Assembly: GCA_049115715.1 (NCBI GenBank)
Contig: JAGDZQ010000034.1
Span: forward strand, 124,001-188,000
Direction of reading: 5' to 3'
DNA: 64,000 bases
DNA from: JAMZMI01 sp049115715
GTDB lineage: Bacteria > Bacteroidota > Bacteroidia > Cytophagales > Cyclobacteriaceae
Below are positions 9,406 to 18,463 of this stretch, piece after piece. A program made the position numbers and the translations under genes. The notes below the pieces were generated by a model. That model had not been told where the DNA came from. It saw only the letters and a program-made list of their open reading frames with translations, and ran no database searches. Numbering within the stretch: the first letter of the stretch is position 1; every line of letters begins with the position of its first letter.

Positions 9406-11076
9406 TTATGGCCTTAGCTCTAATACACTTAAACGATAATCATCAATATAAATAGTCTGAGAACCAGTAACGCCGGCATGATCACTATTTCTTACTTGAA
9501 ATTCCATATCTGTCATTGCACCAGTAATATTGATATCAGCATAATATGGCGTCCAAGTATCAGCTTCAATATCACTAAAATCAAACGTATCTATCTGCCA
9601 ATCCGGTTTGGTAATCAACCTAATCATATTGAGTTCACTTCCTGCTGGACGGTAAATCATCAATTGAACTCTGTAAGTACCTGGCTCTGTAGCTACAGAA
9701 TTTGCTGGCCCCCATCCTTTTGCTTGTTCTGGAGAGGTCTCAAAGGTTTCGTTGTGAAATCTCATAACCCTACTGCCATGTGCAGCATCAATTTCCGTAG
9801 TTCCGTACCATAAAAATGGATCTCTATGCTGAGACCAAAAACCTGCAGTATTACCTCCATTTCCTCGATCTTCTTCCGTTTCGAAACTCCATCTATCTTC
9901 GTCAGTAATAGAATAATCAAAATGAGAATCCACTTTTACATCTGAAAAAGCTTCAAGAGCTCGCTCGTCTACAGAAATGATGCTACCTCCAGAGTATGAA
10001 ACAGTAATATCATCTGAGTTATAAATCGGATCTGCTAAAGTTAGCTCTAGTAAAGTACCATCATTGGCATTTACAGAAACTCCACTTACTGCTATCTCTT
10101 GATCAAAACCATTTGAATTAGTAACATGAACTGTGAAATCCGCAGAAGTTCCCAAGGCACTTGGCACTTCTCCCGATACATTAAATGTCAATACTTCACT
10201 CTCCCATTCCGTAATGGTTTCCGAATCAATTACGAATGGCTTGGTAGACTGAATAACCTCTATTTTAAGCGGAATTCTTGACCAAACATCATATTCTGGA
10301 ACAGCGGTACCATCCGCTCCCCTTGCGACATTTACAGAGTGGTTAGTATAAGTACCCAAAGAGTTGAACTTAAAAGTAGCCTCAGCATCATTATTGGTAC
10401 CAACAACCCGTCCTCCCTCAGGGCGCCAGGTTCTTGTCTCAGGCCGACCAATGGTTGTTTCATCCAAGAAAGTAAGTACGTCTCCTGCTTCAACCTTGAC
10501 CGTAGGCCAACTTGCTGAATCCGCAATAGAAACTTTGTCAGTAGCTAACACTGTCGCCACCGGTGTTCCATTCTGAAGGACTTTGAATGCGGGTTTAATC
10601 TTCGCATATACGTCCACCACGAATTCATTTGCAAAAACCCACTCGCCTTCTTCGAATACGGCTCTAAGCGTATCAGTAGCTCCAGAATATCCAACTGAAT
10701 CTTGGTACGTATTTCTCAACTTAACAGTATTGAGTCCCGGATTCATGAACAATACGTTAATCAAATGATTATCGGATACTGTGTCTTCTCCAGGTATTAT
10801 GTAACTAAGAAGTGACGTATCGTTTTGAGTAAATTGATTATTCAAAAAGTGGTTACCACTTTCTATTGTCCAAGAACGACTTAAAAGCCCTACTGAAACA
10901 TCCAAGAAAGATAAATGTTCTTCTTCGTTAACCGCTAGGGTCTGGTTAGGACCAACTCCGCTAATGGACCATGCTACATCCGAAAATTCATTCGGCGCAA
11001 CAAAATCATCATCTTCGCAACTCCATGCTACTACAAGCACAGAGAAGGCTATAAGTATTTGTTTAAACCTTTTCAT
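9406..11076 (-). CDS. Surface glycan-binding lipoprotein (SusE/SGBP position)
   Basis: Predicted outer-membrane lipoprotein of 556 residues directly downstream of SusD, the usual place of a surface glycan-binding protein. The lipobox ends at Cys20 (VVAWSC) and is followed by acidic residues EDDD, like the Bacteroidota lipoprotein export signal for surface display. The N-terminal half appears to hold PKD/Ig-like beta domains (WTIESGNHF near 75 and GRPETRTWRPEGG near 210). About residues 285-385 resemble a bacterial Ig-like domain. The last 160 residues look like a carbohydrate-binding-module fold (MIYRPAGSELNMIRL, IYIDDYRLSVLELRP). It lies 5 bases after susD. Binding specificity cannot be told. 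Confidence 0.8.
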   Translation of the reverse strand: MKRFKQILIAFSVLVVAWSCEDDDFVAPNEFSDVAWSISGVGPNQTLAVNEEEHLSFLDVSVGLLSRSWTIESGNHFLNNQFTQNDTSLLSYIIPGEDTVSDNHLINVLFMNPGLNTVKLRNTYQDSVGYSGATDTLRAVFEEGEWVFANEFVVDVYAKIKPAFKVLQNGTPVATVLATDKVSIADSASWPTVKVEAGDVLTFLDETTIGRPETRTWRPEGGRVVGTNNDAEATFKFNSLGTYTNHSVNVARGADGTAVPEYDVWSRIPLKIEVIQSTKPFVIDSETITEWESEVLTFNVSGEVPSALGTSADFTVHVTNSNGFDQEIAVSGVSVNANDGTLLELTLADPIYNSDDITVSYSGGSIISVDERALEAFSDVKVDSHFDYSITDEDRWSFETEEDRGNGGNTAGFWSQHRDPFLWYGTTEIDAAHGSRVMRFHNETFETSPEQAKGWGPANSVATEPGTYRVQLMIYRPAGSELNMIRLITKPDWQIDTFDFSDIEADTWTPYYADINITGAMTDMEFQVRNSDHAGVTGSQTIYIDDYRLSVLELRP

Positions 11077-11081
11077 TGTTA

Positions 11082-12863
11082 TTAATTATTTGATAATGAA
11101 GAAAGTGACGAATTGGTAAGGATCTCACTGAGTGGGATCGGATAGTAGTCGTGCTGATTTGGAATGTAATTTTGAGCAGCTACTTCGTAATCCTTAAACG
11201 TAAGGTTTGTACCTGGATCTTCTCCTAATTGAAGGCTGGATCTTCCATTGAAGAAAGTACCTCCTTCTAGCGTATTAAGTGTATAATCTACCATGTGATA
11301 GTTTTCTGTAGCAAGAGACTCAAAACGGCTTTTGGTAATACCCCATCTTCTCATATCAATCCATCGAATGGACATTCCTTCTGAAGATAACTCAAGAGGC
11401 TTATCGACATACATAAGCTTTTCCATCAAAGTCTCTGCTGTATAGTTCACACCGTCAAAATCAGGTCCTGACCCATCGTCAACTCCAAGTCGTCTAAGTC
11501 CCCAGCGTGCCCTAATTGCGTTCATGGCATCTAAAGCTGCCTGAATATCACCAGTCATCATCATTGCTTCAGCATAGTTTAGATATACCTCAGCAAGTCT
11601 ATTTACTATAACATTTTTACCTGATTTCCATCCCGTACCAAGAGGGGTGGCTCCTTCATCTACGTAAAGCTCATGGTTACCATATTTCTTATAGAAAGCT
11701 ATCTGCCCACCGTTTACATTGAAGTTCATATTTTCACCTGTGTATCCATCAATATAGTATATTGAATGCTCATCCTCCGTTACGGCGATCATAGCAGAAC
11801 ATCTTAATGGAACAACTCTTATTGTGTCCTTGTCATCACTTGGACGGGTATAATAGTTTCTTGGATCTTTTGTATCCATTACTTCATTCTTATATGCCCA
11901 AATGATCCAAAGTGAAGGATACCATTGGCCTCCATTTCCTGAACGACCAAGTCTATTGGATTGACTTAGCTCATCCCACTGGTTCAGCTCAGTTCTTTGC
12001 GTCTCGTTATAAAGAACCTCAAATATTGACTCATCATTAAGCTCGCCTGAATTGGTAAACATTAAGCCCATATCTTTAACAAGCTCATACCCATACTCTG
12101 GATTGGTCATCACATCTTCGTAATAAGGAATAGCTTCACTATACTCTTCTTGGAAAAGATGGCTATTACCCAATATCGTTGCAGCAGTACCAGCAGTTAC
12201 CCTTCCAACATTGGAGTTGATCGATTCGTCGTGCCTTGCTGGTAAGTTTTCATAGGCATATACCAAATCCTTTCTGAAAAAATCAATCACTTCTTGAGAT
12301 GACGAAATGTCCTTATTAAAGTCATCGTCCGATTGTGGAACGGCATCTCTAATAATGATCTCTCCATTGTTGAATGACAAATGAAGGTTATAATGAAACC
12401 ACCCTCTGAAAAAACGTGCCTCAGCCATTTGACGAGTCCACACTTCAAGTAGCGCCTCACTTCCACCGGCAACAATCTCTGCTTCAAGCTTCTGAAGACC
12501 TTCAATCACTTGGTTGGCTCTCCAAATACCTTGATAGCAAGCTTCCCATTTTTTGGTCACTTCAGTCTGTGTATTGGAGTATGTATGAAAATACCAAATG
12601 GATTGACTTGCATTACTTGGCGTATTTCTACCCCATCCAGGGTATCCCATGTCTGCACGCTCCGTTTCTGACTCTATATTTAATACAAAGTGATTGAGTA
12701 GCGTTGAATAGATTGCGGTAACACCGGCTTCTGTCTCTGACAAATTGGTATAGTAGCTATCTACTGTAACTTCATTGGGGTTAACCTGCTCCAATCTGTC
12801 TTCACAGCTTATTGTTGCAAAAACAATAGCTCCTAGTAGAATTAGTTTATTTATGTTTTTCAT
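11082..12863 (-). CDS. SusD/RagB family outer-membrane lipoprotein
   Basis: SusD-like lid protein that captures oligosaccharides with the neighbouring SusC. The 593-residue protein has a lipobox ending at Cys20 (FATISC) and the typical helical start with NPNEVTVDSYYTN and TAIYSTL. Family signatures include WEACYQGIWRANQVIEGL, EARFFRGWFHYNLH, a TAAT(I)LG TPR-like region, and near the end a substrate-facing C-terminal part (LAEVYLNYAEAMM, IRWIDMRRWG, YPIPLSEI). The gene begins 12 bases after the SusC gene, so they are co-transcribed as expected for a SusCD pair. Confidence 0.96.
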   Translation of the reverse strand: MKNINKLILLGAIVFATISCEDRLEQVNPNEVTVDSYYTNLSETEAGVTAIYSTLLNHFVLNIESETERADMGYPGWGRNTPSNASQSIWYFHTYSNTQTEVTKKWEACYQGIWRANQVIEGLQKLEAEIVAGGSEALLEVWTRQMAEARFFRGWFHYNLHLSFNNGEIIIRDAVPQSDDDFNKDISSSQEVIDFFRKDLVYAYENLPARHDESINSNVGRVTAGTAATILGNSHLFQEEYSEAIPYYEDVMTNPEYGYELVKDMGLMFTNSGELNDESIFEVLYNETQRTELNQWDELSQSNRLGRSGNGGQWYPSLWIIWAYKNEVMDTKDPRNYYTRPSDDKDTIRVVPLRCSAMIAVTEDEHSIYYIDGYTGENMNFNVNGGQIAFYKKYGNHELYVDEGATPLGTGWKSGKNVIVNRLAEVYLNYAEAMMMTGDIQAALDAMNAIRARWGLRRLGVDDGSGPDFDGVNYTAETLMEKLMYVDKPLELSSEGMSIRWIDMRRWGITKSRFESLATENYHMVDYTLNTLEGGTFFNGRSSLQLGEDPGTNLTFKDYEVAAQNYIPNQHDYYPIPLSEILTNSSLSSLSNN

Positions 12864-12875
12864 GACTTTCTTATT

Positions 12876-15800
12876 TTAGAATTGAAGGTTAACTCCCATT
12901 AAGTAAAAAGATGTAACGGGATAGTTACCCTTATCCAAGCCTCTTGAGGTAAGTCCATTTCCTCCAACCTCAGGATCGAATCCATCGTAGTTGGTAATGG
13001 TAAGCGGATTTTGTGCTGAAACATATATCCTGAATTTTTCAACGCCGACTCTTTTGCTCAATGCTTTAGGTATTGTGTATCCTAAAGTGACTAATCTTAA
13101 CCGGACATACGAGCCATCCTCAATGTAACGATCTGAATATGCCCAGTAGTTAGGGTGATCTTTACTTGACCCTCTGTAAGCTGGGATGTCACTATCCGGA
13201 TTTGCAGGAGACCAAGAATAAAGTAACTCCTTGTGTCTTCCGAATGAAGAAGCATCTGCGTGACTTCCATTCATAATCTCTTGTCCAAAAGCACCGTACC
13301 ACTGCATAATGAAATCAAACCCTTTATATTCTAAATTCATATTAAGGCCTATTTCATAGTCAGGAAGTCCACTACCGTGATAAACACGATCATCGTTGTT
13401 GATAAGGCTATCTCCGTTTGTATCTACATACATCAAATCACCCAACTTAGCTGTAGGAACAAACTGTTGATAAGCTTCCAACTGCTCCTGAGTCTTAGCT
13501 ACTCCGTTTGATTTAAGTAAAAAGAACGATCCTGCTTCATACCCTTCAGCTAATGCCGTAATCCTAGCAGCACCATCGCCACTAATAATTCCTCCATCGG
13601 AAGTAAAGATGTAACCATCGGTCTTCATTTTAGTGATTACATTTTCATTAGTCATGAATGTTCCGTTGATATTTACATCTAGCTCATTGAACCTATTGCG
13701 ATATCCTATAGCTAGTTCGTAACCTTCATTGGTCATATTTCCGACATTAAGCACAACAGTGGAGTTTCCTCCAATCGCTCCCGTGGATGGAGGAAGTGTA
13801 ACATTGAAAAGCATGTTTTCTTTCTTGGTCGTATAGTAATCAGCTGTGATATTCCACTTACCGTTGAACAACTCCATATCCAAGCCAATGTTGGTCTGTC
13901 TTGAAGTCTCCCACTGTACCAATGCATTAGCATATTGCTCCTGCGCAGCTCCAACTAAAGGTGCCTCTGCCGAACTTTCTCCAAACGTGTAATCGATACC
14001 ATTTCCAATTGTAGCAGCATACGCATAATCGCCGAAACTTTGGTTTCCTGTATTACCCCAGCTACCTCTAAATTTCAAACTTTCTATAACTGGTTTTACA
14101 GGAGTCCAAAAGTTTTCCTCGGAAATCATCCATCCCGCTGATGTCGATGGAAATACCTCAAACCTGTTGGCGGAACCAAATCTTGACGAGCCATCTCTTC
14201 TCACATTGCCACTAAAAAGGTATTTGCCCTTGTAGTTATACTGCACTCGACCAATCAAACCATTGATTGTATTCACTGAGTTGTTCAATGATTCAGCAAG
14301 CGGGTTGTTAGAAGCTATGTTCAACACTTGAATTGAGTTATTGGCAATATTGGTCTTTCTAGCTCTAAAACCTTCTCTGGTATATTTCTCAAAAGAGGCA
14401 AATGCTGTCAGGGTGACGTTGTGATCCCCGAAGCTCTTCGTGTAACTAGCTCCATAATCAATACTTGATGATGTGAATTTTTCACTAGTATTCTGTACAA
14501 AGCCATCATCCGGGTTACTCAATTCTACTCCCTCTGGATCAAAGTGAGGTGTGTACTTATTGAATTGGTTTCTTTCTTGATGAGTAACTGAGCCTCCATA
14601 GTTTGTCATTAATTTTAATCCTTCTAAAATTTCAAAGGTCACATTGAAAGAGGTTTGCATTCTATCTCTATCGAGAACATCAGTGTTGTTGAGGCTATTA
14701 AGCACCCATCCAACTTGTGCTGCTCCTGCTCCCCATCCATTTGACTGAACAGGCTCTACTTGATCTTGTCTTAGGGTCTGCTGACTTGGCCAATAACGAG
14801 TGGTCTGTGTGAACATACCACTTGTAGCCTGATCGGTCGTTTGAGTTTGATATCCTATGATACCTCTCACATTCCATTTCCCTTTATTGTAAGATGTCGA
14901 AGCACGTGCATTGATTCTTTCAAAATCCGAATTAATGATTACTCCTTCTTGCTTGTAGTAGCCAGCAGCCAGGTTATAGGAAATCTCATTTGTTCCTCCT
15001 GTAATGTTTACATTGTGATCTTGAGTAGCTGCATCATCCACATATACAATCTCTTTTAAGTCCGTATCATTGAGGATGGAGTAAGGAGTTCTTGCATATC
15101 CTGAAGATACTTGATCTTTTGGGGTATCTGAGATATTGGCATCTTGGATGATTTCAAAATACTCTTGCTCACGAGCGTTCATGACAGGAGTAGAAGCTGT
15201 AATGTTTCTTATCCCGTATGAAGAGTTAACATCTACTTTAAGTTTTCCACCACCTTTTTTGGTAGTTACGACAATAACTCCAGCTGCTCCACGAGTACCA
15301 TAGACGGCAGCAGAAGCAGCATCTTTCAGTACATCAATGGTCTCAATTTCATTAGAAGCCAGCTGTGGGTTACCTGATTGAGGAATACCATCAACCACCC
15401 ATAGAGGCTCATTCCCTCCAAAAACGGAAGCAATACCTCTAATTTGGATATTAGCAACAGCACCTGGCGCACCTGTACTGGAGGTAACACTTACTCCGGC
15501 AATTTGTCCCTGAAGTGCATTGGCCACATCTGAGGTGATGGTTCTTTCAAGGACTTCAGCCTTTACTCGAGCTACAGCTCCAGTGACCTCCTTTTGCCGC
15601 TGCTGACCGTAACCAATCACAACAACTTCATCCAAACCTTGAATATCGGAAACTAGTGTTATATCCAACTTCTCTCCTGTGACTTCTCTGGACATATCCT
15701 GCATCCCTACAAAGCTGAACTTAAGGATATCTCCATACTTAGCCTTGATAGTGTATTTACCGTCTATATCTGTTATAGTACCCGTCGTAGTACCATCGAT

Positions 15801-15950
15801 TAAAACGGTTGCCCCTGGAACGGGTGCATTATCATCTTCACCGATAACAGTCCCTTTGACGGTTATCTCATCTTGTGCCCTAAGGTCGTAGCAAAAGCCT
15901 AAGCTCATTACCAATACCATAAGACTACCAATCAGTCTGTTTTTAATCAT
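12876..15950 (-). CDS. SusC/RagA family TonB-linked outer-membrane receptor of the PUL
   Basis: TonB-dependent importer that pairs with the adjacent SusD. I prefer the ATG at 15950 (MIKNRLIGSLMVLVMSLG, 1024 residues) over one 24 bases upstream because it begins the signal peptide directly. A carboxypeptidase-D-like domain follows (VKGTVIGEDDNAPVPGAT), then the motif DEVVVIGYGQQRQKE and plug motifs (IQIRGIASV, VVDGIPQSG, AVYGTRGAAGVIVVTTKKG). The rest is a long beta-barrel ending in an aromatic residue (YLMGVNLQF). Unlike the receptor at the left edge it has no STN domain, so it is not under FecR control; the hybrid two-component regulator at 25177-29340 is the likely controller. It may be the first gene of its unit or follow the GH110 gene 145 bases upstream. 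Confidence 0.96.
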   Translation of the reverse strand: MIKNRLIGSLMVLVMSLGFCYDLRAQDEITVKGTVIGEDDNAPVPGATVLIDGTTTGTITDIDGKYTIKAKYGDILKFSFVGMQDMSREVTGEKLDITLVSDIQGLDEVVVIGYGQQRQKEVTGAVARVKAEVLERTITSDVANALQGQIAGVSVTSSTGAPGAVANIQIRGIASVFGGNEPLWVVDGIPQSGNPQLASNEIETIDVLKDAASAAVYGTRGAAGVIVVTTKKGGGKLKVDVNSSYGIRNITASTPVMNAREQEYFEIIQDANISDTPKDQVSSGYARTPYSILNDTDLKEIVYVDDAATQDHNVNITGGTNEISYNLAAGYYKQEGVIINSDFERINARASTSYNKGKWNVRGIIGYQTQTTDQATSGMFTQTTRYWPSQQTLRQDQVEPVQSNGWGAGAAQVGWVLNSLNNTDVLDRDRMQTSFNVTFEILEGLKLMTNYGGSVTHQERNQFNKYTPHFDPEGVELSNPDDGFVQNTSEKFTSSSIDYGASYTKSFGDHNVTLTAFASFEKYTREGFRARKTNIANNSIQVLNIASNNPLAESLNNSVNTINGLIGRVQYNYKGKYLFSGNVRRDGSSRFGSANRFEVFPSTSAGWMISEENFWTPVKPVIESLKFRGSWGNTGNQSFGDYAYAATIGNGIDYTFGESSAEAPLVGAAQEQYANALVQWETSRQTNIGLDMELFNGKWNITADYYTTKKENMLFNVTLPPSTGAIGGNSTVVLNVGNMTNEGYELAIGYRNRFNELDVNINGTFMTNENVITKMKTDGYIFTSDGGIISGDGAARITALAEGYEAGSFFLLKSNGVAKTQEQLEAYQQFVPTAKLGDLMYVDTNGDSLINNDDRVYHGSGLPDYEIGLNMNLEYKGFDFIMQWYGAFGQEIMNGSHADASSFGRHKELLYSWSPANPDSDIPAYRGSSKDHPNYWAYSDRYIEDGSYVRLRLVTLGYTIPKALSKRVGVEKFRIYVSAQNPLTITNYDGFDPEVGGNGLTSRGLDKGNYPVTSFYLMGVNLQF

Positions 15951-16094
15951 TTGCTTGCATTTTATATTAATCAAATTTTAGGTTTCTTTTTCCATTTTAT
16001 GCTTTAATCGTCAAAAAATAAGATTCGCATACCATGGAAAATTGTTTTACAGTTTACTGTGATTTTTGTAGTTTTTGTGCCATGTTTTTTTTGT

Positions 16095-17984
16095 TTAAAG
16101 TTTCAATTTGGAATTAGAGAGATCAGATTCAATCCTTGTTTTTGCGTTCCCTGAGTAATTATTTTTCGCAAAATCAAGGTTCTTTGATGACTTTATTCTC
16201 ACAGCTGGGTTTTCCGGAAAAAGTTGAGGGAATGTGTTTGATATGGTTATTGTATTGTTCTTAAATTCTAGGCCTTCTGTATTCGCGATTTCTAAAATGA
16301 GATTATCGAAGTGATTAAACTCATTATTCTCTATTAGAATATTTTTGAAGGCTATATTTTCATTGTCATCATCTGTCACAAAACGAATAACACCCCTATT
16401 TTGGCCACTGTGGGTACAATCCTGAAAGACATTGTTTCGTACAATCAAATCAGTAGCACTACCAGACTCAAACCAGTGGCCGCTCTCGACCGGGATTAAT
16501 AGGGCTTCCATCTCAGTGCTGAAATAATTGTTTTCAATGATTGTTTTCTTAGGGCTAGATAGGAGAAGGCCTCTAGCTCTGTTTTGACTAATCGTACAAT
16601 TACGCACTATGAATTCTGGGTAAGCATCCAGATTCTCTATGAGATCTCCGGGCTGTATATCTCCAGCAAGTTTCTCGTTGAACGTAACAATTTGATAGCG
16701 TGAGTTGATTTTCTCGATGCTTTTGATCGTTTGTTTTCCGAATGGAAAAAAAGAATTGCTTAGTCTAACTAATCCAATCTCATCTCCCTCATTGCCAATC
16801 ATGAAACCCTGCTGTTGAAAATGTCCCATTCGTACTCCGATAGAATTTTCAGACAGTATATCGACTATCTCTTGATAGGTTCCGTGAACGTTACTTGCAT
16901 CATCAAGCTGGTTGTTGAATACGCAGTTTCTCAATTCCACCTTTCCACGACATCCTACGAAGTGTGTTGCGTCTGCTGTTGTGGAAACCATTCTTCCGTT
17001 TGATGGAATGACATTGAATGAGTCAAGAAGAATATCAGAAGAGTTTTCTGCGATCAGCCCCATGCCCCCTGCGTGATGCACGTTTACATTTTCTGCAATG
17101 AATCCTGCCGTATGAGTGACTCGGAAAGCAGGAGCTAATCTGTTTTCAGTCTGATGCCCCTTACATACCAATACTTTGCCTATTTCCGGAATTTTCTTCC
17201 TATGGTTGTATATCCTTACCAAACCTGGTTTTAACTGCTCAGCTCTAAGCGAATATTCTCGACCAATGTTTGAATACCTTGGCTCACGATGATCCATCTT
17301 ATATTTATAATTAATCTTATCGACATTGTACTGCACTTGGCTTCTTGTAGTAAGTGTAAGAGGAGTATAGGATTCTGTATCAAAGGCAATTCCACCTCTT
17401 TCAGGATCATAAAGTATCGCCTGCCCTAATCCGTGTTCATAGTATTCTTTAATAAACACCAGTTCATTATTCCTGATTTCATATGGATAAGCCTCCGATA
17501 TCTTAAGGTCAAATGTTTCATTCTTCAAGTCTCGACCCACCACTAATCCTTCGCTATGAAAAGGTTCATGCCAATCAACTGAAAGATTTTTCACCTTTAT
17601 ATTACTGCTGTTATCAATCAAAAAAGGAATCATACGTCCATGAAAAATGAACTTAGATCCTTGACCATCAATTGTCAAATCTTGAATATCTATAAGTGGG
17701 AAAGCAGTCTTAATTAAGACATCATTATGATTGGAGATGTAAACAAAAAACTCCAAGCCTTTATCAGGATAAAAGTGATACACTCCTTTTTCAAACTTGA
17801 TTTCTTTGATTGGCTGCTCCTTTGTTTTCATAATTCTTCTTAAGACTGAAGGAGTCGCGTCTTCGGCTATGCTTAAATCGAAACTAACAGTCTCTTCTTT
17901 ATCAGATTTATCAAGAAATCCGAACAACACTATTCCCACCACCATTATCAATACCGCTATCAAATTTCTATTTTTACTCATCAT
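16095..17984 (-). CDS. GH110-family alpha-1,3-galactosidase-like enzyme
   Basis: Right-handed parallel beta-helix protein of 629 residues resembling glycoside hydrolase family 110, exo-acting inverting alpha-1,3-galactosidases known from blood group B antigen and, in marine bacteria, from lambda-carrageenan. The family-like core includes LTIDGQGSKFIFHG, VKNLSVDWHEPFH, HHAGGMGLIAENSSD, STTADATHF (Asp338) and NNQLDDASNVHGTY (Asp361, Asp362); the acidic residues in these last two motifs are the catalytic ones in the family. A hydrophobic segment (about 8-24) has no lipobox, so it is either a cleaved signal or a membrane anchor. Two adjacent start codons (17984, 17981) are possible. The gene stands between the GH2 and SusC genes with 479 bases upstream, so it probably has its own promoter. 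Confidence 0.87.
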   Translation of the reverse strand: MMSKNRNLIAVLIMVVGIVLFGFLDKSDKEETVSFDLSIAEDATPSVLRRIMKTKEQPIKEIKFEKGVYHFYPDKGLEFFVYISNHNDVLIKTAFPLIDIQDLTIDGQGSKFIFHGRMIPFLIDNSSNIKVKNLSVDWHEPFHSEGLVVGRDLKNETFDLKISEAYPYEIRNNELVFIKEYYEHGLGQAILYDPERGGIAFDTESYTPLTLTTRSQVQYNVDKINYKYKMDHREPRYSNIGREYSLRAEQLKPGLVRIYNHRKKIPEIGKVLVCKGHQTENRLAPAFRVTHTAGFIAENVNVHHAGGMGLIAENSSDILLDSFNVIPSNGRMVSTTADATHFVGCRGKVELRNCVFNNQLDDASNVHGTYQEIVDILSENSIGVRMGHFQQQGFMIGNEGDEIGLVRLSNSFFPFGKQTIKSIEKINSRYQIVTFNEKLAGDIQPGDLIENLDAYPEFIVRNCTISQNRARGLLLSSPKKTIIENNYFSTEMEALLIPVESGHWFESGSATDLIVRNNVFQDCTHSGQNRGVIRFVTDDDNENIAFKNILIENNEFNHFDNLILEIANTEGLEFKNNTITISNTFPQLFPENPAVRIKSSKNLDFAKNNYSGNAKTRIESDLSNSKLKL

Positions 17985-18463
17985 TCTTGAATTATTCTCA
18001 TTTCAGGTTCTTGTTATCAGTTTAAAATTGATATTTCCACAATAAGTACTTATTACTCACAATAAATAAAATGTACCCTTGAGTTCAGGCCAGTCAAAAA
18101 CACACTTTAAAGCAACTGAGCGTCATTTTTAAGAAATTTTATTGATGATAATTTTAAGTGTCGCGAGCATTAAATCTTTCAAATGGCTAGGATAATTTGC
18201 TCTTTTATTCAATCTCAGAACATCTCCATTGAAGCTGCAATTAGTTGTTTTAAACCTCGCAGCAGTACTACCTCACAACGCAATCATATTATCCTGCAAG
18301 AGCTGTTTTACGACCTCACCCCATAAAATCTCTCATTTATTGAACAAGACTAACCTCGCCATAAACAAACAAGTCCCCAATAATTTGGGGACTTGCGGTC
18401 AAGGTCTTCGAAACATCAATTGACATCACAACTCATATGTCAATTGATTCAATACTGGTAAGG
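17985..18463. other. 479-base intergenic region between the GH2 and GH110 genes
   Basis: No convincing gene was found. The right part contains the terminator at 18370-18395 that follows the GH2 gene. The left part, AT-rich with runs such as 18046-18075, probably carries the promoter of the GH110-SusCD transcript, but I could not assign a clear Bacteroidota -33/-7 pair. Confidence 0.6.
18370..18395 (-). terminator. Intrinsic terminator after the GH2 gene
   Basis: Perfect 11-bp stem (CAAGTCCCCAA at 18370-18380, TTGGGGACTTG at 18385-18395) with a 4-base loop. On the minus strand it is followed by TTTGTTTAT, so it fits the end of the transcript coming from the GH42-like, sulfatase and GH2 genes. 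Confidence 0.75.

Noticed and set aside
9478..10768. Open frames antisense to the SGBP gene
   Set aside because: They are shadows of the lipoprotein gene with no domains and no plausible starts.
18229..18423. 64-codon plus-strand open frame in the GH2-GH110 gap
   Set aside because: It runs through the terminator hairpin at 18370-18395 and its translation is low-complexity and unlike a protein.
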